From assembly GCF_018613725.1 (NCBI RefSeq), contig NZ_JAGGPS010000008.1, forward strand, positions 30,904 through 94,903: 64,000 nucleotides of DNA, in the 5' to 3' direction. This document shows positions 1-8,898 of this stretch, one piece after another. Both the position numbers and the translations under genes were made by a program. The DNA comes from Hymenobacter sp. ISL-91. GTDB taxonomy: Bacteria > Bacteroidota > Bacteroidia > Cytophagales > Hymenobacteraceae. Within the stretch, counting starts at the first letter, position 1, and each line of letters begins with the position of its first letter. Below the pieces are notes generated by a model. The model saw only the letters and a list, made by a program, of their open reading frames with translations, ran no database searches and was not told where the DNA came from.

Positions 1-17
1 TCAGCATGACAGTTCTT
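1..17. repeat. Edge fragment of the GTCAT-type intergenic inverted repeat
   Basis: The first bases read TCAGCATGACAGTTCTT. TCAGCATGAC is the outer right arm of the repeat copies at 24691-24825 and 46652-46750, so the window appears to begin inside another copy, just downstream of the M61 peptidase stop codon. Only the end of one arm is visible. Confidence 0.55.
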
Positions 18-1856
18 CTACCCTTTCAGCAGCGCGTTCTGGAGCTGCTGCTGGGCGGGTGTAGCGGTGGGCAGGGTTTCGACCAGGTTTTTCACTTCCA
101 CCTCAAACTCGCGGGGAGTGGCCTGGCGCTCCTGCACCGGGCCTTTGCCGTGCCTGAACCGGAGGCGCACGGCGGTGGCCGTGGTGGGCTCTACCAGGGG
201 GCGCAGTAGCTGCTCGGCGTTCTGCATGGTTATCGGCTGGCCATCCACGGCCACAATTACGTCGCCCTCGGCCAGGCCAAAGGCGTTCTGGTCGGCCTGG
301 GTCTGGGCGGCCCGAAACTGGTCGAGGCTTTGGTCGTAGGCGAAACCGAGCTTACCAAAGGCCTTAATGCGCGCCGGAGCCACGGGCTCGTAGCGCCAAC
401 CCATTTTGCCGAAGTACTCGGCCAGCGGCAGCGGCTCTGCCCCCTGCACGTAGCGGCGGAAAAACGTCCCGATTTCGGGGCTGGTGAGGGCCACGATTTC
501 GGGGATGAGCGCGTCGTCGTCGAACGAGCGGGTGGGGCCGTACTTCTCGCGCAGGGTCAACAGCACGTCACGCAGAGTTTGGCGGCCCTGGCTCAGTTCG
601 CGCAGCCTGATGTCGAGCAGCAAACCCAGCAGCGCGCCTTTGTTGTACACGTTCTCATACATGTCCTTGTAGGGCGGCTCCAGAATGAGGCGGCTCATCT
701 CGGTAAACGAAACCGGCGGGCCATAGCTGGCGTCCTTGTCTATTTTGCCCTTCATGCGCGCCTGAAACTCGGCGGGCGAAATCAGGCCGGCCTGCACCTG
801 CACCTGCTGGGCCACGTACTCGGTTACGCCCTCGTACAGCCACAGATGCTGCGACATTTTGGGGTTGCGGAAGTCGAAGTCGCCGATTTCGCGCGAGTGG
901 ATGTTGAGCGGGGCCAGCATGTGCAGAAACTCGTGCGAAGCCACTTCCAGCACCATGCTCTGCAAGCGGGCCGGGTCGGGTATTTCGGGCAGAAAGTAGA
1001 GCGAGGAGTAGCTGTGCTCCATGGCCCCGTAGCCGCCGTTTTCGCTGTTCAGGGCCGAATTCTGGCTGGGGAAGTAGAAGAGGAACTGGTAGCGCGGCAC
1101 CGGCATCCGACCAAAGTACTTGGTCAGCGCTTCCGACATAGGCCGTAGCATCCGGCTCAGGTCGGCCGCCTTCACGGCCCCGGTTTCCGAGAGTACCGCC
1201 ACTGAAATGCGGGCCCCGCCAGTGCTGAAGCTGGCCGTATCGGGCCTGGCATACAGCACGGGGCCGTCGGCCAGCGTCACGTAGTCGGGGGCCATAAGCA
1301 CGTCGCGGGTGAGCGAGGCGCGGCGCACGGGCAGGGCGGTGGCTCCGTAGAGGTCGGCGGGCTTCTCAACGGTTACTTCATAGGGCTGCAGCTTGTAACC
1401 CTCGAAGTAGCCGTAGAAACCGTAATGGTTGAGCGTGAAGTTGCGGCCAGCGTCGATATTGGTACCGCCGGGCTGAAAGACGAACTGGTCGTCCTGCTTG
1501 GCATCCCAAGTGTCGTCCACCAGGTATTCGAGGCGGGCCAGTTGGCGGGCGTTGCTAATGACGAACAGGTTGGGGCCGTCGTTGCGTACCTTCAGGGCCT
1601 TGCCGTTCTTATCGAAGGCCTTGAAGCTGGTGATAAAGCGCCCGTAGTCCTTCTTGGAGTACGAACCGGGCACCACCGCAGGCATCACGTAGGTGGCCTG
1701 CTCCTCCTGCAGAACGGGCGTCTGAATAACCACCTTCACTCGGTCGTTGACTACGCGCGCGAAATCGAGGTTGATGCGGTAGCCGGCGGGCTGCTGAGCC
1801 AGCGCCCCCACGGCTGCCACCAGGTTCAGCCCGAGGGCCAATGGCAAAAATTTCAT
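18..1856 (-). CDS. M61 family metallopeptidase with PDZ domain
   Basis: Predicted secreted or periplasmic zinc aminopeptidase of the glycyl-aminopeptidase (M61) family, 612 residues. A signal peptide is visible at the N-terminus (MKFLPLALGLNLVAAVGALA, cleaved before QQP). An all-beta N-terminal domain fills roughly residues 25-200. The catalytic motif HEFLH has its histidines at about 308 and 312, followed by the WLYEGVTEY segment that should supply the third zinc ligand. A PDZ-like domain near residues 490-580 contains GLAEGDVIVAVDGQPI. Length and domain order are usual for the Bacteroidota members. It is transcribed away from the divergent DoxX gene, with a long inverted repeat between them. 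The physiological substrate cannot be told from sequence. Confidence 0.9.
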   Translation of the reverse strand: MKFLPLALGLNLVAAVGALAQQPAGYRINLDFARVVNDRVKVVIQTPVLQEEQATYVMPAVVPGSYSKKDYGRFITSFKAFDKNGKALKVRNDGPNLFVISNARQLARLEYLVDDTWDAKQDDQFVFQPGGTNIDAGRNFTLNHYGFYGYFEGYKLQPYEVTVEKPADLYGATALPVRRASLTRDVLMAPDYVTLADGPVLYARPDTASFSTGGARISVAVLSETGAVKAADLSRMLRPMSEALTKYFGRMPVPRYQFLFYFPSQNSALNSENGGYGAMEHSYSSLYFLPEIPDPARLQSMVLEVASHEFLHMLAPLNIHSREIGDFDFRNPKMSQHLWLYEGVTEYVAQQVQVQAGLISPAEFQARMKGKIDKDASYGPPVSFTEMSRLILEPPYKDMYENVYNKGALLGLLLDIRLRELSQGRQTLRDVLLTLREKYGPTRSFDDDALIPEIVALTSPEIGTFFRRYVQGAEPLPLAEYFGKMGWRYEPVAPARIKAFGKLGFAYDQSLDQFRAAQTQADQNAFGLAEGDVIVAVDGQPITMQNAEQLLRPLVEPTTATAVRLRFRHGKGPVQERQATPREFEVEVKNLVETLPTATPAQQQLQNALLKG

Positions 1857-1907
1857 AGTACGCAGTAGAATAGCAGGCTAACGCCCTCACGAAGGTACGT
1901 AGTGTCT

Positions 1908-2008
1908 GAACGTCATTCAGAGCGCAGCGAAGAATATCGCGTGCTGACGTTGCAACAGTAATCCAGCGTCAGCACGCGAGATTCTTCGCTGCGCTCTGAA
2001 TGACGTTC
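1908..2008. repeat. Intergenic inverted repeat, GTCATTCAGAGCG type
   Basis: Perfect 28-bp arms at 1908-1935 and 1981-2008 begin GAACGTCATTCAGAGCGCAG. Further inner pairing (CGCGTGCTGACG) encloses a loop with TTGCAACAGTAATCC. It lies between two divergent genes, so it is not a simple terminator. TAGCT-like words continue at 2020-2056. It belongs to the same family as the copies at 6.2, 11.8, 24.7, 26.4, 31.6, 39.4, 46.7 and 47.9 kb. Confidence 0.9.
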
Positions 2009-2062
2009 CTTTACGCTCTGCCTAGCTTGCAGCTTGTGGCTGACAGCTTATAGCTCCAACGT

Positions 2063-2422
2063 ATGAACCTCAAAGAAACCGCCCGCCTCGTGCTGGCTCT
2101 ATTTTTCCTCACGGCCGGCATCCTACACTTTCTGCGCCCCGATGGGTTCGTGCGCATCGTGCCGCCCTACCTGCCCAACCCGCTGCTGCTGGTACAGCTC
2201 AGCGGCGCCGCCGAAATAGCGGGGGCGCTGGGGTTGCTGGTTCCCGCCACCCGGCTTTGGGCCGCCTGGGGCCTCATGGCGCTGCTAGTGGCTGTGTTTC
2301 CGGCCAACGTGTACATGCTGCAAAGCCACGGCGCAGGTATGCCCGTGCCCGAGTGGGCCCTCTGGCTACGCTTGCCATTGCAGTTGGGGCTGATGGCGTG
2401 GGTGTGGTGGGTGCGGCGGTAA
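2063..2422 (+). CDS. DoxX-like small membrane protein
   Basis: A 119-residue integral membrane protein with four hydrophobic helices (about 8-24, 44-60, 66-86 and 98-116). LFFLTAGILHFLRPDGFVRI near the start and the P-rich first loop match the DoxX/MauE-like family of inner-membrane proteins, some of which are linked to quinone or thiol redox. A specific function is not known for this type. The gene is divergent from the M61 peptidase and convergent with recJ; the two stop codons are only 11 bp apart, so transcripts may overlap. Confidence 0.75.
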   Translation: MNLKETARLVLALFFLTAGILHFLRPDGFVRIVPPYLPNPLLLVQLSGAAEIAGALGLLVPATRLWAAWGLMALLVAVFPANVYMLQSHGAGMPVPEWALWLRLPLQLGLMAWVWWVRR

Positions 2423-2433
2423 ACCTTTTTGCT

Positions 2434-4161
2434 CTACTCCTCCCAGCGAATATCCTTCAGCTTGAGCTGCAACGATTTCACGCCCCGATACTCGTTGATT
2501 TCGACGTTGTAGCAAACGCTGAACGGTTCGCCCCCCTGGATACGCTCGAGGTGGTCGCCCATACCGAAGCCGATGGCTTCGAGGCGGTGGCGGCCCCCGT
2601 TTTGGGTGAGGGCAATCTTAAGGTGGGAGTTGCCCACGATGCGTGCCGAGTCGGGGGCGGCGGTTACGTTTTCGGAGGCGAAAACCGGGTTGGCGTTGCC
2701 GGGACCGAAGGGCTCCATCTGGTTCAGCAGCTTGTAGAACGAGGGAGTAATATCATGTAAGGCAACGGTGCAGTCGATATCGACGGGCGGAATAAGCTGC
2801 TCGGGCGTGATGCGGCCGGCTACGATGCGCTCGAACTTCTGCTGGAACAGGGCTACGTTTTCGAGCGGCAGCGTGAGGCCGGCGGCGTACATGTGGCCCC
2901 CGAACTGGTCGAGCAAATCGGCACACTCCTCAATGGCCTGGTGCACATCGAAGCCCACCACCGAGCGAGCCGAGCCGGTGGCTTTGCCGTTGCTTTCGGT
3001 GAGGATAACGGTGGGCCGGTAGTATTTATCGATGCAACGCGAGGCCACAATGCCCACTACACCCTTGTGCCAGTCGGGTTTGAAGAGCACGGTGCTGCTG
3101 GCAGCCTGCAGCGCAGCATCATCCTCAATCATAGCCAGCGCCTCCTTTGCGGTACTGGTATCAACGGTGCGGCGTTCCTGGTTGGTTTTGTCGACGACGC
3201 CGGCCTTTTCTTTGGCCTGTTCGGCGGTGCCAGCCAGTAGCATGGCCACGGCGCGCTTGGCGTCGCCCATGCGGCCGGCGGCGTTGATGCGGGGCGAGAA
3301 GCCAAATACCAGGCTGGTAATGCTCAGCTCGGTGTCGCGCAGGCCGGCCAGCTCGCGCAGGGCCTCGAAGCCGGGTCGCTGGGTGCGGGCGCGGTCATTC
3401 AGCAGGCGCAGGCCGTGGAAAGCGAGGGTGCGGTTTTCGCCATAAATGGGCACGATGTCGGCGGCAATGGCCACGGCCACCAGGTCCAGCAACTCGTAGA
3501 GGTCGTCTTCGGGCAGGCCTTGGTGCTCGGTGAAGGCCTGCATCAGCTTGAAGCCCACGCCGCAGCCGCACAGCTCCTTGAACGGGTAGGCGCAATCGGC
3601 GCGCTTGGGGTCGAGCACGGCCACGGCGGCCGGCAGCTCAGCGCCGGGTAAGTGGTGGTCGCAGATGATGAAGTCCACGCCCCGCTCGTTGGCGTAGGCC
3701 ACTTTCTCCACCGATTTCACCCCGCAATCGAGGGCAATGATGAGCTGAAACTTGCTCTCCGTCGCGAAATCAATACCGGCCTCCGATACGCCGTAGCCTT
3801 CTTTGTAGCGGTCGGGAATGTAGTAGTCGATGCGCTCGGGGCCGAAGAAGCGGAGCAGGTAGCTGTACACCAGGGCCACCGAGGTCGTGCCGTCCACATC
3901 GTAGTCGCCGTATACCAGTACCCGCTCGCCGCCGTGCAGCGCCTGCACGAGCCGGGCCACGGCGCGGTCCATGTCGCGCATCAGCAGCGGGTCGTGCAAC
4001 TGGCCGAGGTCGGGCCGGAAGTAGCTGCGGGCCAGTTCGAAGGTACCAATCTCGCGCTGGCACAGCAGCCGCACAATGGCCTCGTTTACGCGCAATGCCT
4101 GGGCCAGGTGCGCCACCTGCTCCGCCTCGGGCGCCGGCTTGCGGATCCATCGTTTCTTCAT
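2434..4161 (-). CDS. recJ: Single-stranded-DNA-specific exonuclease RecJ
   Basis: A 5'-3' single-strand DNA exonuclease used in RecF-pathway recombination, mismatch repair and base excision repair. The ATG at 4161 (MKKRWIRKPAPEAEQ) is preferred, giving 575 residues. The frame stays open upstream to 4260, but that stretch is unlike RecJ. DHH-domain motifs are clear: GDYDVDGTTSVA, DCGVKSVEK and the namesake DHH in IICDHHLPG. The DHHA1 domain has GGHMYAAGL, and a C-terminal OB-fold region ends at LKDIRWEE. Metal-binding Asp and His residues are present. recF is also in this window at 17.6 kb. A possible -7 promoter box lies about 80 bp upstream. Confidence 0.95.
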   Translation of the reverse strand: MKKRWIRKPAPEAEQVAHLAQALRVNEAIVRLLCQREIGTFELARSYFRPDLGQLHDPLLMRDMDRAVARLVQALHGGERVLVYGDYDVDGTTSVALVYSYLLRFFGPERIDYYIPDRYKEGYGVSEAGIDFATESKFQLIIALDCGVKSVEKVAYANERGVDFIICDHHLPGAELPAAVAVLDPKRADCAYPFKELCGCGVGFKLMQAFTEHQGLPEDDLYELLDLVAVAIAADIVPIYGENRTLAFHGLRLLNDRARTQRPGFEALRELAGLRDTELSITSLVFGFSPRINAAGRMGDAKRAVAMLLAGTAEQAKEKAGVVDKTNQERRTVDTSTAKEALAMIEDDAALQAASSTVLFKPDWHKGVVGIVASRCIDKYYRPTVILTESNGKATGSARSVVGFDVHQAIEECADLLDQFGGHMYAAGLTLPLENVALFQQKFERIVAGRITPEQLIPPVDIDCTVALHDITPSFYKLLNQMEPFGPGNANPVFASENVTAAPDSARIVGNSHLKIALTQNGGRHRLEAIGFGMGDHLERIQGGEPFSVCYNVEINEYRGVKSLQLKLKDIRWEE

Positions 4162-4238
4162 CACAGCTAATGCAGATTTTGCAGATGACGCAGAGGCAGG
4201 CGAACCGTTCGGCGGGCCGCTGCCACAACGCAGGATAC

Positions 4239-4246
4239 CAAAAGTA
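4239..4246 (-). promoter_or_regulatory. Possible -7 box for recJ
   Basis: On the minus strand the sequence reads TACTTTTG, matching the Bacteroidota -7 consensus TAnnTTTG, 78 bp before the recJ ATG. No TTG stands at the expected -33 distance, so this is a weak call. Confidence 0.3.
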
Positions 4247-4287
4247 CCCAATAAAAGCACAGATGTTGCAGCAGCAACGCCTAGTCT

Positions 4288-6126
4288 TTACTGCACATCG
4301 CCGCGCAGCTGGCGGAAACGTTTACGGGCCTCGGCTACGTAAATACTGCCGGCGTGCCTGGTGATGAGCTGCTGGTAGAGCAGCTGAGCCTTCTCACGGT
4401 CTTGCAGGCTTTCTTGCTGAATGCTGGCAGCCAGAAACAGGGCGTCGTCGCTGAGCACGTCGTACTTGGGGTTGGCCGTGATGCGCTCCAGGGTGGCCAG
4501 GGCCCCGGCATAGTCGCTGGTGCGGCGCTGCAGCTGGGCTTTCAGGTACCAGGCTTCGTCCTGCAGGGCGTGGCCGGGATACTTCACCAGCAGCGCATCG
4601 AGGCCGCGCAGTGCTTCGGGCAGCTTGTTCTGGAACACGAGCTGCTCGATGGCAGCGTAGTCGCGCAGGGCGACGCCCGAGGTATCCTGGGCCGTATTGT
4701 CGGTGATGAGCAGGCTGAGCTGCATGGCATCGTTGGCAATTTCGCGGGTGGTGGCCTGCTTGAGAATATCGAGGTGCGATTTGGCCAGCTTGAAGTCGCC
4801 GGCGAAGTAGCTGAGGCGGGCGTTGCGCAGCTTGGCATCGTAGCCCAGCGGCGTATCCTTGTGCGACTTCTCGACCTGAGAATACAACAGCGTAGCCTCC
4901 CAGGGCTCGGCCCGCAGCACGTATATGTCGGCCAGGTCGATTTTAGCCTGATCCACCACGTCGGAGCTGGCGCGGGGCATGGCAATTACTTCTTCCAGCA
5001 GCTTCATGGCCGGGGCCTGCTCGCCGAGCTGGAAAGCCAGCAGGGCAGCCATGCTGCGCAGCACGGGCGCCGTTTCGGGCGTGCGGCCCAGGTCGCTGAG
5101 TACCTGCTCGTATTCCTTCAGCAGGCCCCGCAGCTGGGTTTGGTTTACGGGGTAGGTGTTGCGCACCTGGTCTTCGCGGGTTTGCACGAGGCGCTGGCGG
5201 GCCAGGGCATAAAAGGGCTGGCCGGCGTACTCGCGGGCAATGTACTCGAAGCCGGCAATGGCACTTTCGTAGTCTTTGTTGCGGCGGGCAATTTCGGCCA
5301 CTTCCAGCACCCGGCGGCCCTGGCTGCGGCCGCGCCGGTCGAGGGCCTTGGCCTGCACCAGGGCCCCAATAAAGTCGCGGCGCTGCACCTGCAGCCACAG
5401 CAGCAGCTCGCTGTACACGGCGCGGTCGGGGTTGCGCTGCACCTGGGTCAGCAGCTCCTTTTCGAGAGTAGCAAAGGCGGCTTCATCCTGCAGGTTGTTC
5501 TGAAGCATGTTACGCACGAAGGGCAGCTGCTGCTCATCATCCTGCACGAGGCGCAGGGTTTCCACCAGCACCATATCAGTCAGGCCCCGCTGGGTGTAAA
5601 TGCTGATAAGCTGGGGCGCATACTCGGTTTCATTGCCCGCCAGCTGCCGCCCGCGCAGGTAGGTGCGGACCGTCCAGGCGGGCAGGTTGGCCTGCTGAAA
5701 GCTGGTCGCCACGGGCACTACCTGATCGGGGTTGAGCAGCTGCACGACCCGTTCCCACTGCTTAGCAGCCGCCGCCGGGTCGCCGGCCGCGGCCGAAATC
5801 AGGCCCAGCGTTACGCCCAGCGTCTGGTCCTGGGGGCGCTGCTTGATGGCGCGCTTCACCAGCTTCTCGGCGTCTTTAGTGCGCTTGAGGGCCTGGAGGG
5901 CGGCCAGGTAATCGGGCAGCACGTTGGGGGCCGTCTGCTCGTCGGTGCGCAGGCGGCCGAACAGGTAGGCGGCCTTCTCGTGCTCGCCCTTGCGCTCGTA
6001 CTCGCGGGCCAGCTGAATGCTGCCATCATCGGGGGCCTGGGCCCGGGCGGCCGGGACTACGGCCAGCAGCGCCAGCAGGCCGGCGCTGCCTATCAATCCA
6101 CGCATTCCACGCAACGGGTTTTTCAT
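4288..6126 (-). CDS. Secreted tetratricopeptide-repeat protein
   Basis: A 612-residue protein with a signal peptide (hydrophobic stretch about 10-28 ending AARAQA) followed by degenerate TPR helices throughout. Recognisable units include EYERKGEHEKAAYLFGRL near the N-terminus and DEAWYLKAQLQRRTSDYAGA near the C-terminus. TPR arrays are protein-binding scaffolds; in Bacteroidota, long exported TPR proteins of this kind often attach to the outer membrane or assembly machineries. No catalytic motif is seen, so the partner is unknown. The C-terminal part resembles outer-membrane assembly TPRs (BamD/YbgF-like pattern), but only at the level of repeats. It lies between recJ and ppiD on the same strand. 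Confidence 0.8.
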   Translation of the reverse strand: MKNPLRGMRGLIGSAGLLALLAVVPAARAQAPDDGSIQLAREYERKGEHEKAAYLFGRLRTDEQTAPNVLPDYLAALQALKRTKDAEKLVKRAIKQRPQDQTLGVTLGLISAAAGDPAAAAKQWERVVQLLNPDQVVPVATSFQQANLPAWTVRTYLRGRQLAGNETEYAPQLISIYTQRGLTDMVLVETLRLVQDDEQQLPFVRNMLQNNLQDEAAFATLEKELLTQVQRNPDRAVYSELLLWLQVQRRDFIGALVQAKALDRRGRSQGRRVLEVAEIARRNKDYESAIAGFEYIAREYAGQPFYALARQRLVQTREDQVRNTYPVNQTQLRGLLKEYEQVLSDLGRTPETAPVLRSMAALLAFQLGEQAPAMKLLEEVIAMPRASSDVVDQAKIDLADIYVLRAEPWEATLLYSQVEKSHKDTPLGYDAKLRNARLSYFAGDFKLAKSHLDILKQATTREIANDAMQLSLLITDNTAQDTSGVALRDYAAIEQLVFQNKLPEALRGLDALLVKYPGHALQDEAWYLKAQLQRRTSDYAGALATLERITANPKYDVLSDDALFLAASIQQESLQDREKAQLLYQQLITRHAGSIYVAEARKRFRQLRGDVQ

Positions 6127-6202
6127 GCAGAGCTAACGAGATGAAGCGGCCGGAAAGTGCCGGAAGGAAATTCAGGAAGCAATGTTGTTATTCTAAAGAT
6201 AC

Positions 6203-6297
6203 TGTCATCCTGACGAAGGAAGGACCTTACCCTGCAAAACTGAACCAGTATTCTGGTCGGTCTTGCAGGATAAGGTCCTTCCTTCGTCAGGATGACA
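6203..6297. repeat. Intergenic inverted repeat, GACGAAGGAAGGACC type
   Basis: Perfect 27-bp arms at 6203-6229 and 6271-6297 begin TGTCATCCTGACGAAGGAAG and are separated by a 41-base loop with its own CCTGCAA/TTGCAGG pairing. It sits between two codirectional genes (ppiD and the TPR gene). The outer arm is almost identical to the copies at 26438-26531 and 31552-31648. Confidence 0.92.
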
Positions 6298-6339
6298 TGA
6301 CAGGCAGTTCGCACTGCTCCGTCACCTCTGTTCTACGCC

Positions 6340-8475
6340 CTAAAAGAACTTGGCGCGGTTGTCTTTCACGTCGGCGTTCTGCTTGAGGGCTTCAAAGATG
6401 AGGCCATCGGTGCGGGCCGCGCGCTGGGTGGTCAGCTGCTGGCGGGCGGCGGCTACGTCGGTGGTCGGGGGAGCGGGCTGTACGCTGGTGGGCTCTACCA
6501 CGAACACACCTTGCTCGCCGGCAATCGGGGCCGACTTCTGGCCTACTTTCAGCCCGAAGGCCCGACCCACCGCAATTGGCTCGCTACCTACACCGGCAAT
6601 CATGCTCTGCCCCAGTACTACGTTGTCGGCCGTTTTCACCTGAGCGGCGGGGCCGTAGGCCTGCGCCATCTGCTCGAGCGTGCCTTTGGAGGTGCTCAGC
6701 TTCTGCTTGATTTGCTCGGCCTTCAGCTCGTTGCGCACCTGGGCTGTAATTTCGGGCTTGATGCTGGCCAGGTCGGCCGTACCCTTGCTCCGCTCGCCCG
6801 TGAGTACGGCTACTACGTAGGTGTCGCCGATTTCGAAAACGCGCGATACGTCGCCGATTTCTTTAGCACCGGGGCCTTCCGAGTCGTCGGCGCCGTAGGC
6901 CCAGCGCACCAGCGCACGGGCATCCTGGAGGTTGTTTACGGCCTGGTCGCCGCGACCTAGGTTTTTAGCTTCGGTTTTCTGCAGGCTCTTGTCGGCAGCT
7001 ACCGCCTTGCGGAACGACTCCAGGTCGGTGGCCTGGCCTTTTAGCTCCTGGGCCTTGTTGTAAGCCGCGTCGCGGGTGCCCTCGGTGGGCTGAATGCTTT
7101 TCTGCACCGTGGCCACGCGGTAGGTCTGCTTGGTGGGCGCGGCGGTTACCTTGATGATGTGGTAGCCAAACGAGGTCTTCACGAGGTTGGGCAGCAGGCC
7201 GAGCGAAGAAGCGCCGAACACGGCCTTCTCGAACTCGGGCACCATGCGGCCCTGCTGGAACCAGCCCAGGTCGCCGCCGGTAGCGGTGGTACCATCCGAG
7301 CCATACTGGCGGGCCATGGCAGCGAAATCGGCACCGCCCTTAATCTTGCTGAGCACTTCCGTGGCCTTGGCCTTAGCGGCGGCATCGGCCTCAGGCGTGG
7401 TGCCTTCGCTCTTGATGAGGATGTGGCTGGCGCGGGCGGCAGCCTGGTCGCCGGTTTTCTGGCCGGTTACCTTGTACAGCGAGTAGGTGCCGTTTTCGGC
7501 GTAGGGGCCGTATACTTTTCCTTCCTGCAGTGGCAGTTGCTCGCGCAGTTTCTCGGGCATGTCGGCAGCCGTGAGGTAGGCCGGGGCAACCGGATTGTCG
7601 GAGTTGAGCTTCACGAATACCGAGTCGGCGGGGGCGGCGGCAAACTGGGTAGCCAGCTCATTCACCGTTTTACTGATTTCGGTGCTGTCTTCCACCGAAG
7701 CCGTAACCGGAATGGATACGTACTCGATGCTGCGGCCATCTTCTACCTTAAAGCGGCCCTGGTTTTTATCAATATAGGCCTGCAGCTGCTCGTCGGTTAC
7801 TTTCACGCTCGAATCGGAAAGGGCGAAGTAGGGCACGAACAGGTAGCGCAGGTTTACCTGGGCCATCATGCCCTCGTTGAAGCGCTTGGCTTCGGCCGAA
7901 GTTACGTAGGTGCTCATTTTGAGCAGGTTGGTGTACTTCTGGCCCAGGCGCTCGGGGCGCAGGTTCTGCTCGAAGTTGGTGAAGGTGGCCTGTGCCTGCG
8001 GATCTTTATCAAGGTTACGCAGGTAGGTCTGCAAATTTGCTCGGCTGAACTGGCCCGTGGAGTCAGTAAAAGCTTGGCGGATGCTGGGGTGCAAGTTGTT
8101 GATGTTAGTGCCCTGCACCATCTCGTAGATTTCATCGTCCGAAACGGTCAGGCCCAGCTTCTCGAACTGCTTCTGGAAAGCAATGCGGTAGAGCAGCTGG
8201 TTCCAGGCCTGCTCACGCAGGTAGCCCATGGCCTGCTCGTCGGGCTGGCGGCCCTGCTGCTGAATGAAGGCCTGCTTGGCCTGCTCCAGCGTGGCGTTGA
8301 ATTCGTCATAGTCGATTTCCTGCCCTGCAATTTCACCCACCGAGCGGTCGGAGCGGCCAAAGAAGCTGTTCTGCCCCGTAAACAGGTCGCCGCCCACCAT
8401 AAACAGGAGCAGGCCGATGACGATAGCGCCAACTGCCCAGCCCGATTTTTCGCGGATTGTATTAATTAATGCCAT
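6340..8475 (-). CDS. ppiD: PpiD-type periplasmic peptidyl-prolyl isomerase/chaperone
   Basis: A membrane-anchored periplasmic folding factor for newly exported outer-membrane proteins, 711 residues. The ATG at 8475 gives MALINTIREKSGWAVGAIVI, with a single N-terminal membrane anchor, as in PpiD; the frame is open upstream to 8529 but that part is not PpiD-like. A SurA-like N-terminal chaperone region is followed by a parvulin domain near residues 350-450 (ASHILIKSEG, GGDLGWFQQGRMVPEFEKAV, FGYHIIKV). A long helical C-terminal part completes the protein. It is the last gene of the cluster from coaX through OMP and lptC, an order seen in many Bacteroidota, fitting a role in envelope biogenesis. 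Confidence 0.9.
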   Translation of the reverse strand: MALINTIREKSGWAVGAIVIGLLLFMVGGDLFTGQNSFFGRSDRSVGEIAGQEIDYDEFNATLEQAKQAFIQQQGRQPDEQAMGYLREQAWNQLLYRIAFQKQFEKLGLTVSDDEIYEMVQGTNINNLHPSIRQAFTDSTGQFSRANLQTYLRNLDKDPQAQATFTNFEQNLRPERLGQKYTNLLKMSTYVTSAEAKRFNEGMMAQVNLRYLFVPYFALSDSSVKVTDEQLQAYIDKNQGRFKVEDGRSIEYVSIPVTASVEDSTEISKTVNELATQFAAAPADSVFVKLNSDNPVAPAYLTAADMPEKLREQLPLQEGKVYGPYAENGTYSLYKVTGQKTGDQAAARASHILIKSEGTTPEADAAAKAKATEVLSKIKGGADFAAMARQYGSDGTTATGGDLGWFQQGRMVPEFEKAVFGASSLGLLPNLVKTSFGYHIIKVTAAPTKQTYRVATVQKSIQPTEGTRDAAYNKAQELKGQATDLESFRKAVAADKSLQKTEAKNLGRGDQAVNNLQDARALVRWAYGADDSEGPGAKEIGDVSRVFEIGDTYVVAVLTGERSKGTADLASIKPEITAQVRNELKAEQIKQKLSTSKGTLEQMAQAYGPAAQVKTADNVVLGQSMIAGVGSEPIAVGRAFGLKVGQKSAPIAGEQGVFVVEPTSVQPAPPTTDVAAARQQLTTQRAARTDGLIFEALKQNADVKDNRAKFF

Positions 8476-8608
8476 GAACTTGAAAAAAAGCGCGGGTAGA
8501 AAATGGTGAATGAGGCGCAAAATAACCAAAAATGCCGGTCATTTGGTACATTCTCTGTCAGATAGATAAAGCGCCATGCCCTGGCCGGGCACAATAGGCC
8601 CTGGGCTG

Positions 8609-8896
8609 CTATTTCCGCTTCTTGGGCTTGCCGGCTGCTTTGCCGGGTTTGCGGGCCGCTTTTTTAGTTTCGGCCTTCCGGGCATCCTCGGCCCGCAGGT
8701 CGGCCTCCTTCTGGCGCTGGCGCTGATACCGCAGCCAGATAACGCAGCCAAAGGCGACCATATACAGCCAGTAGTTGTCGTAGAGGCCCTCCAGGCCGCC
8801 GGTAGCCAGCGTGCGGTAAGAGGCCACGACAAACGTGAACACGCCGAAAACCAGCAGTATGGTCCGGCTGATGCCAGGGTCCCAGAATCGTTTCAT
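8609..8896 (-). CDS. Small two-helix membrane protein with a Lys/Ala-rich tail
   Basis: A 95-residue protein of unknown function. Two hydrophobic helices (about 9-27 and 41-56) are followed by a very basic, Lys/Ala-rich tail (KKAARKPGKAAGKPKKRK) probably facing the cytoplasm. It starts 2 bp after the lptC stop, so the two are surely cotranscribed and may be translationally coupled. No family can be named with confidence. Its position between lptC and ppiD hints at an accessory envelope role, but this is only context. Confidence 0.7.
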   Translation of the reverse strand: MKRFWDPGISRTILLVFGVFTFVVASYRTLATGGLEGLYDNYWLYMVAFGCVIWLRYQRQRQKEADLRAEDARKAETKKAARKPGKAAGKPKKRK

Positions 8897-8898
8897 GG

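Noticed and set aside
4354-6144. 596-codon open frame opposite the TPR gene
   Set aside because: Long only because the minus-strand gene is GC-rich; Leu/Gly/Gln-rich without family features.
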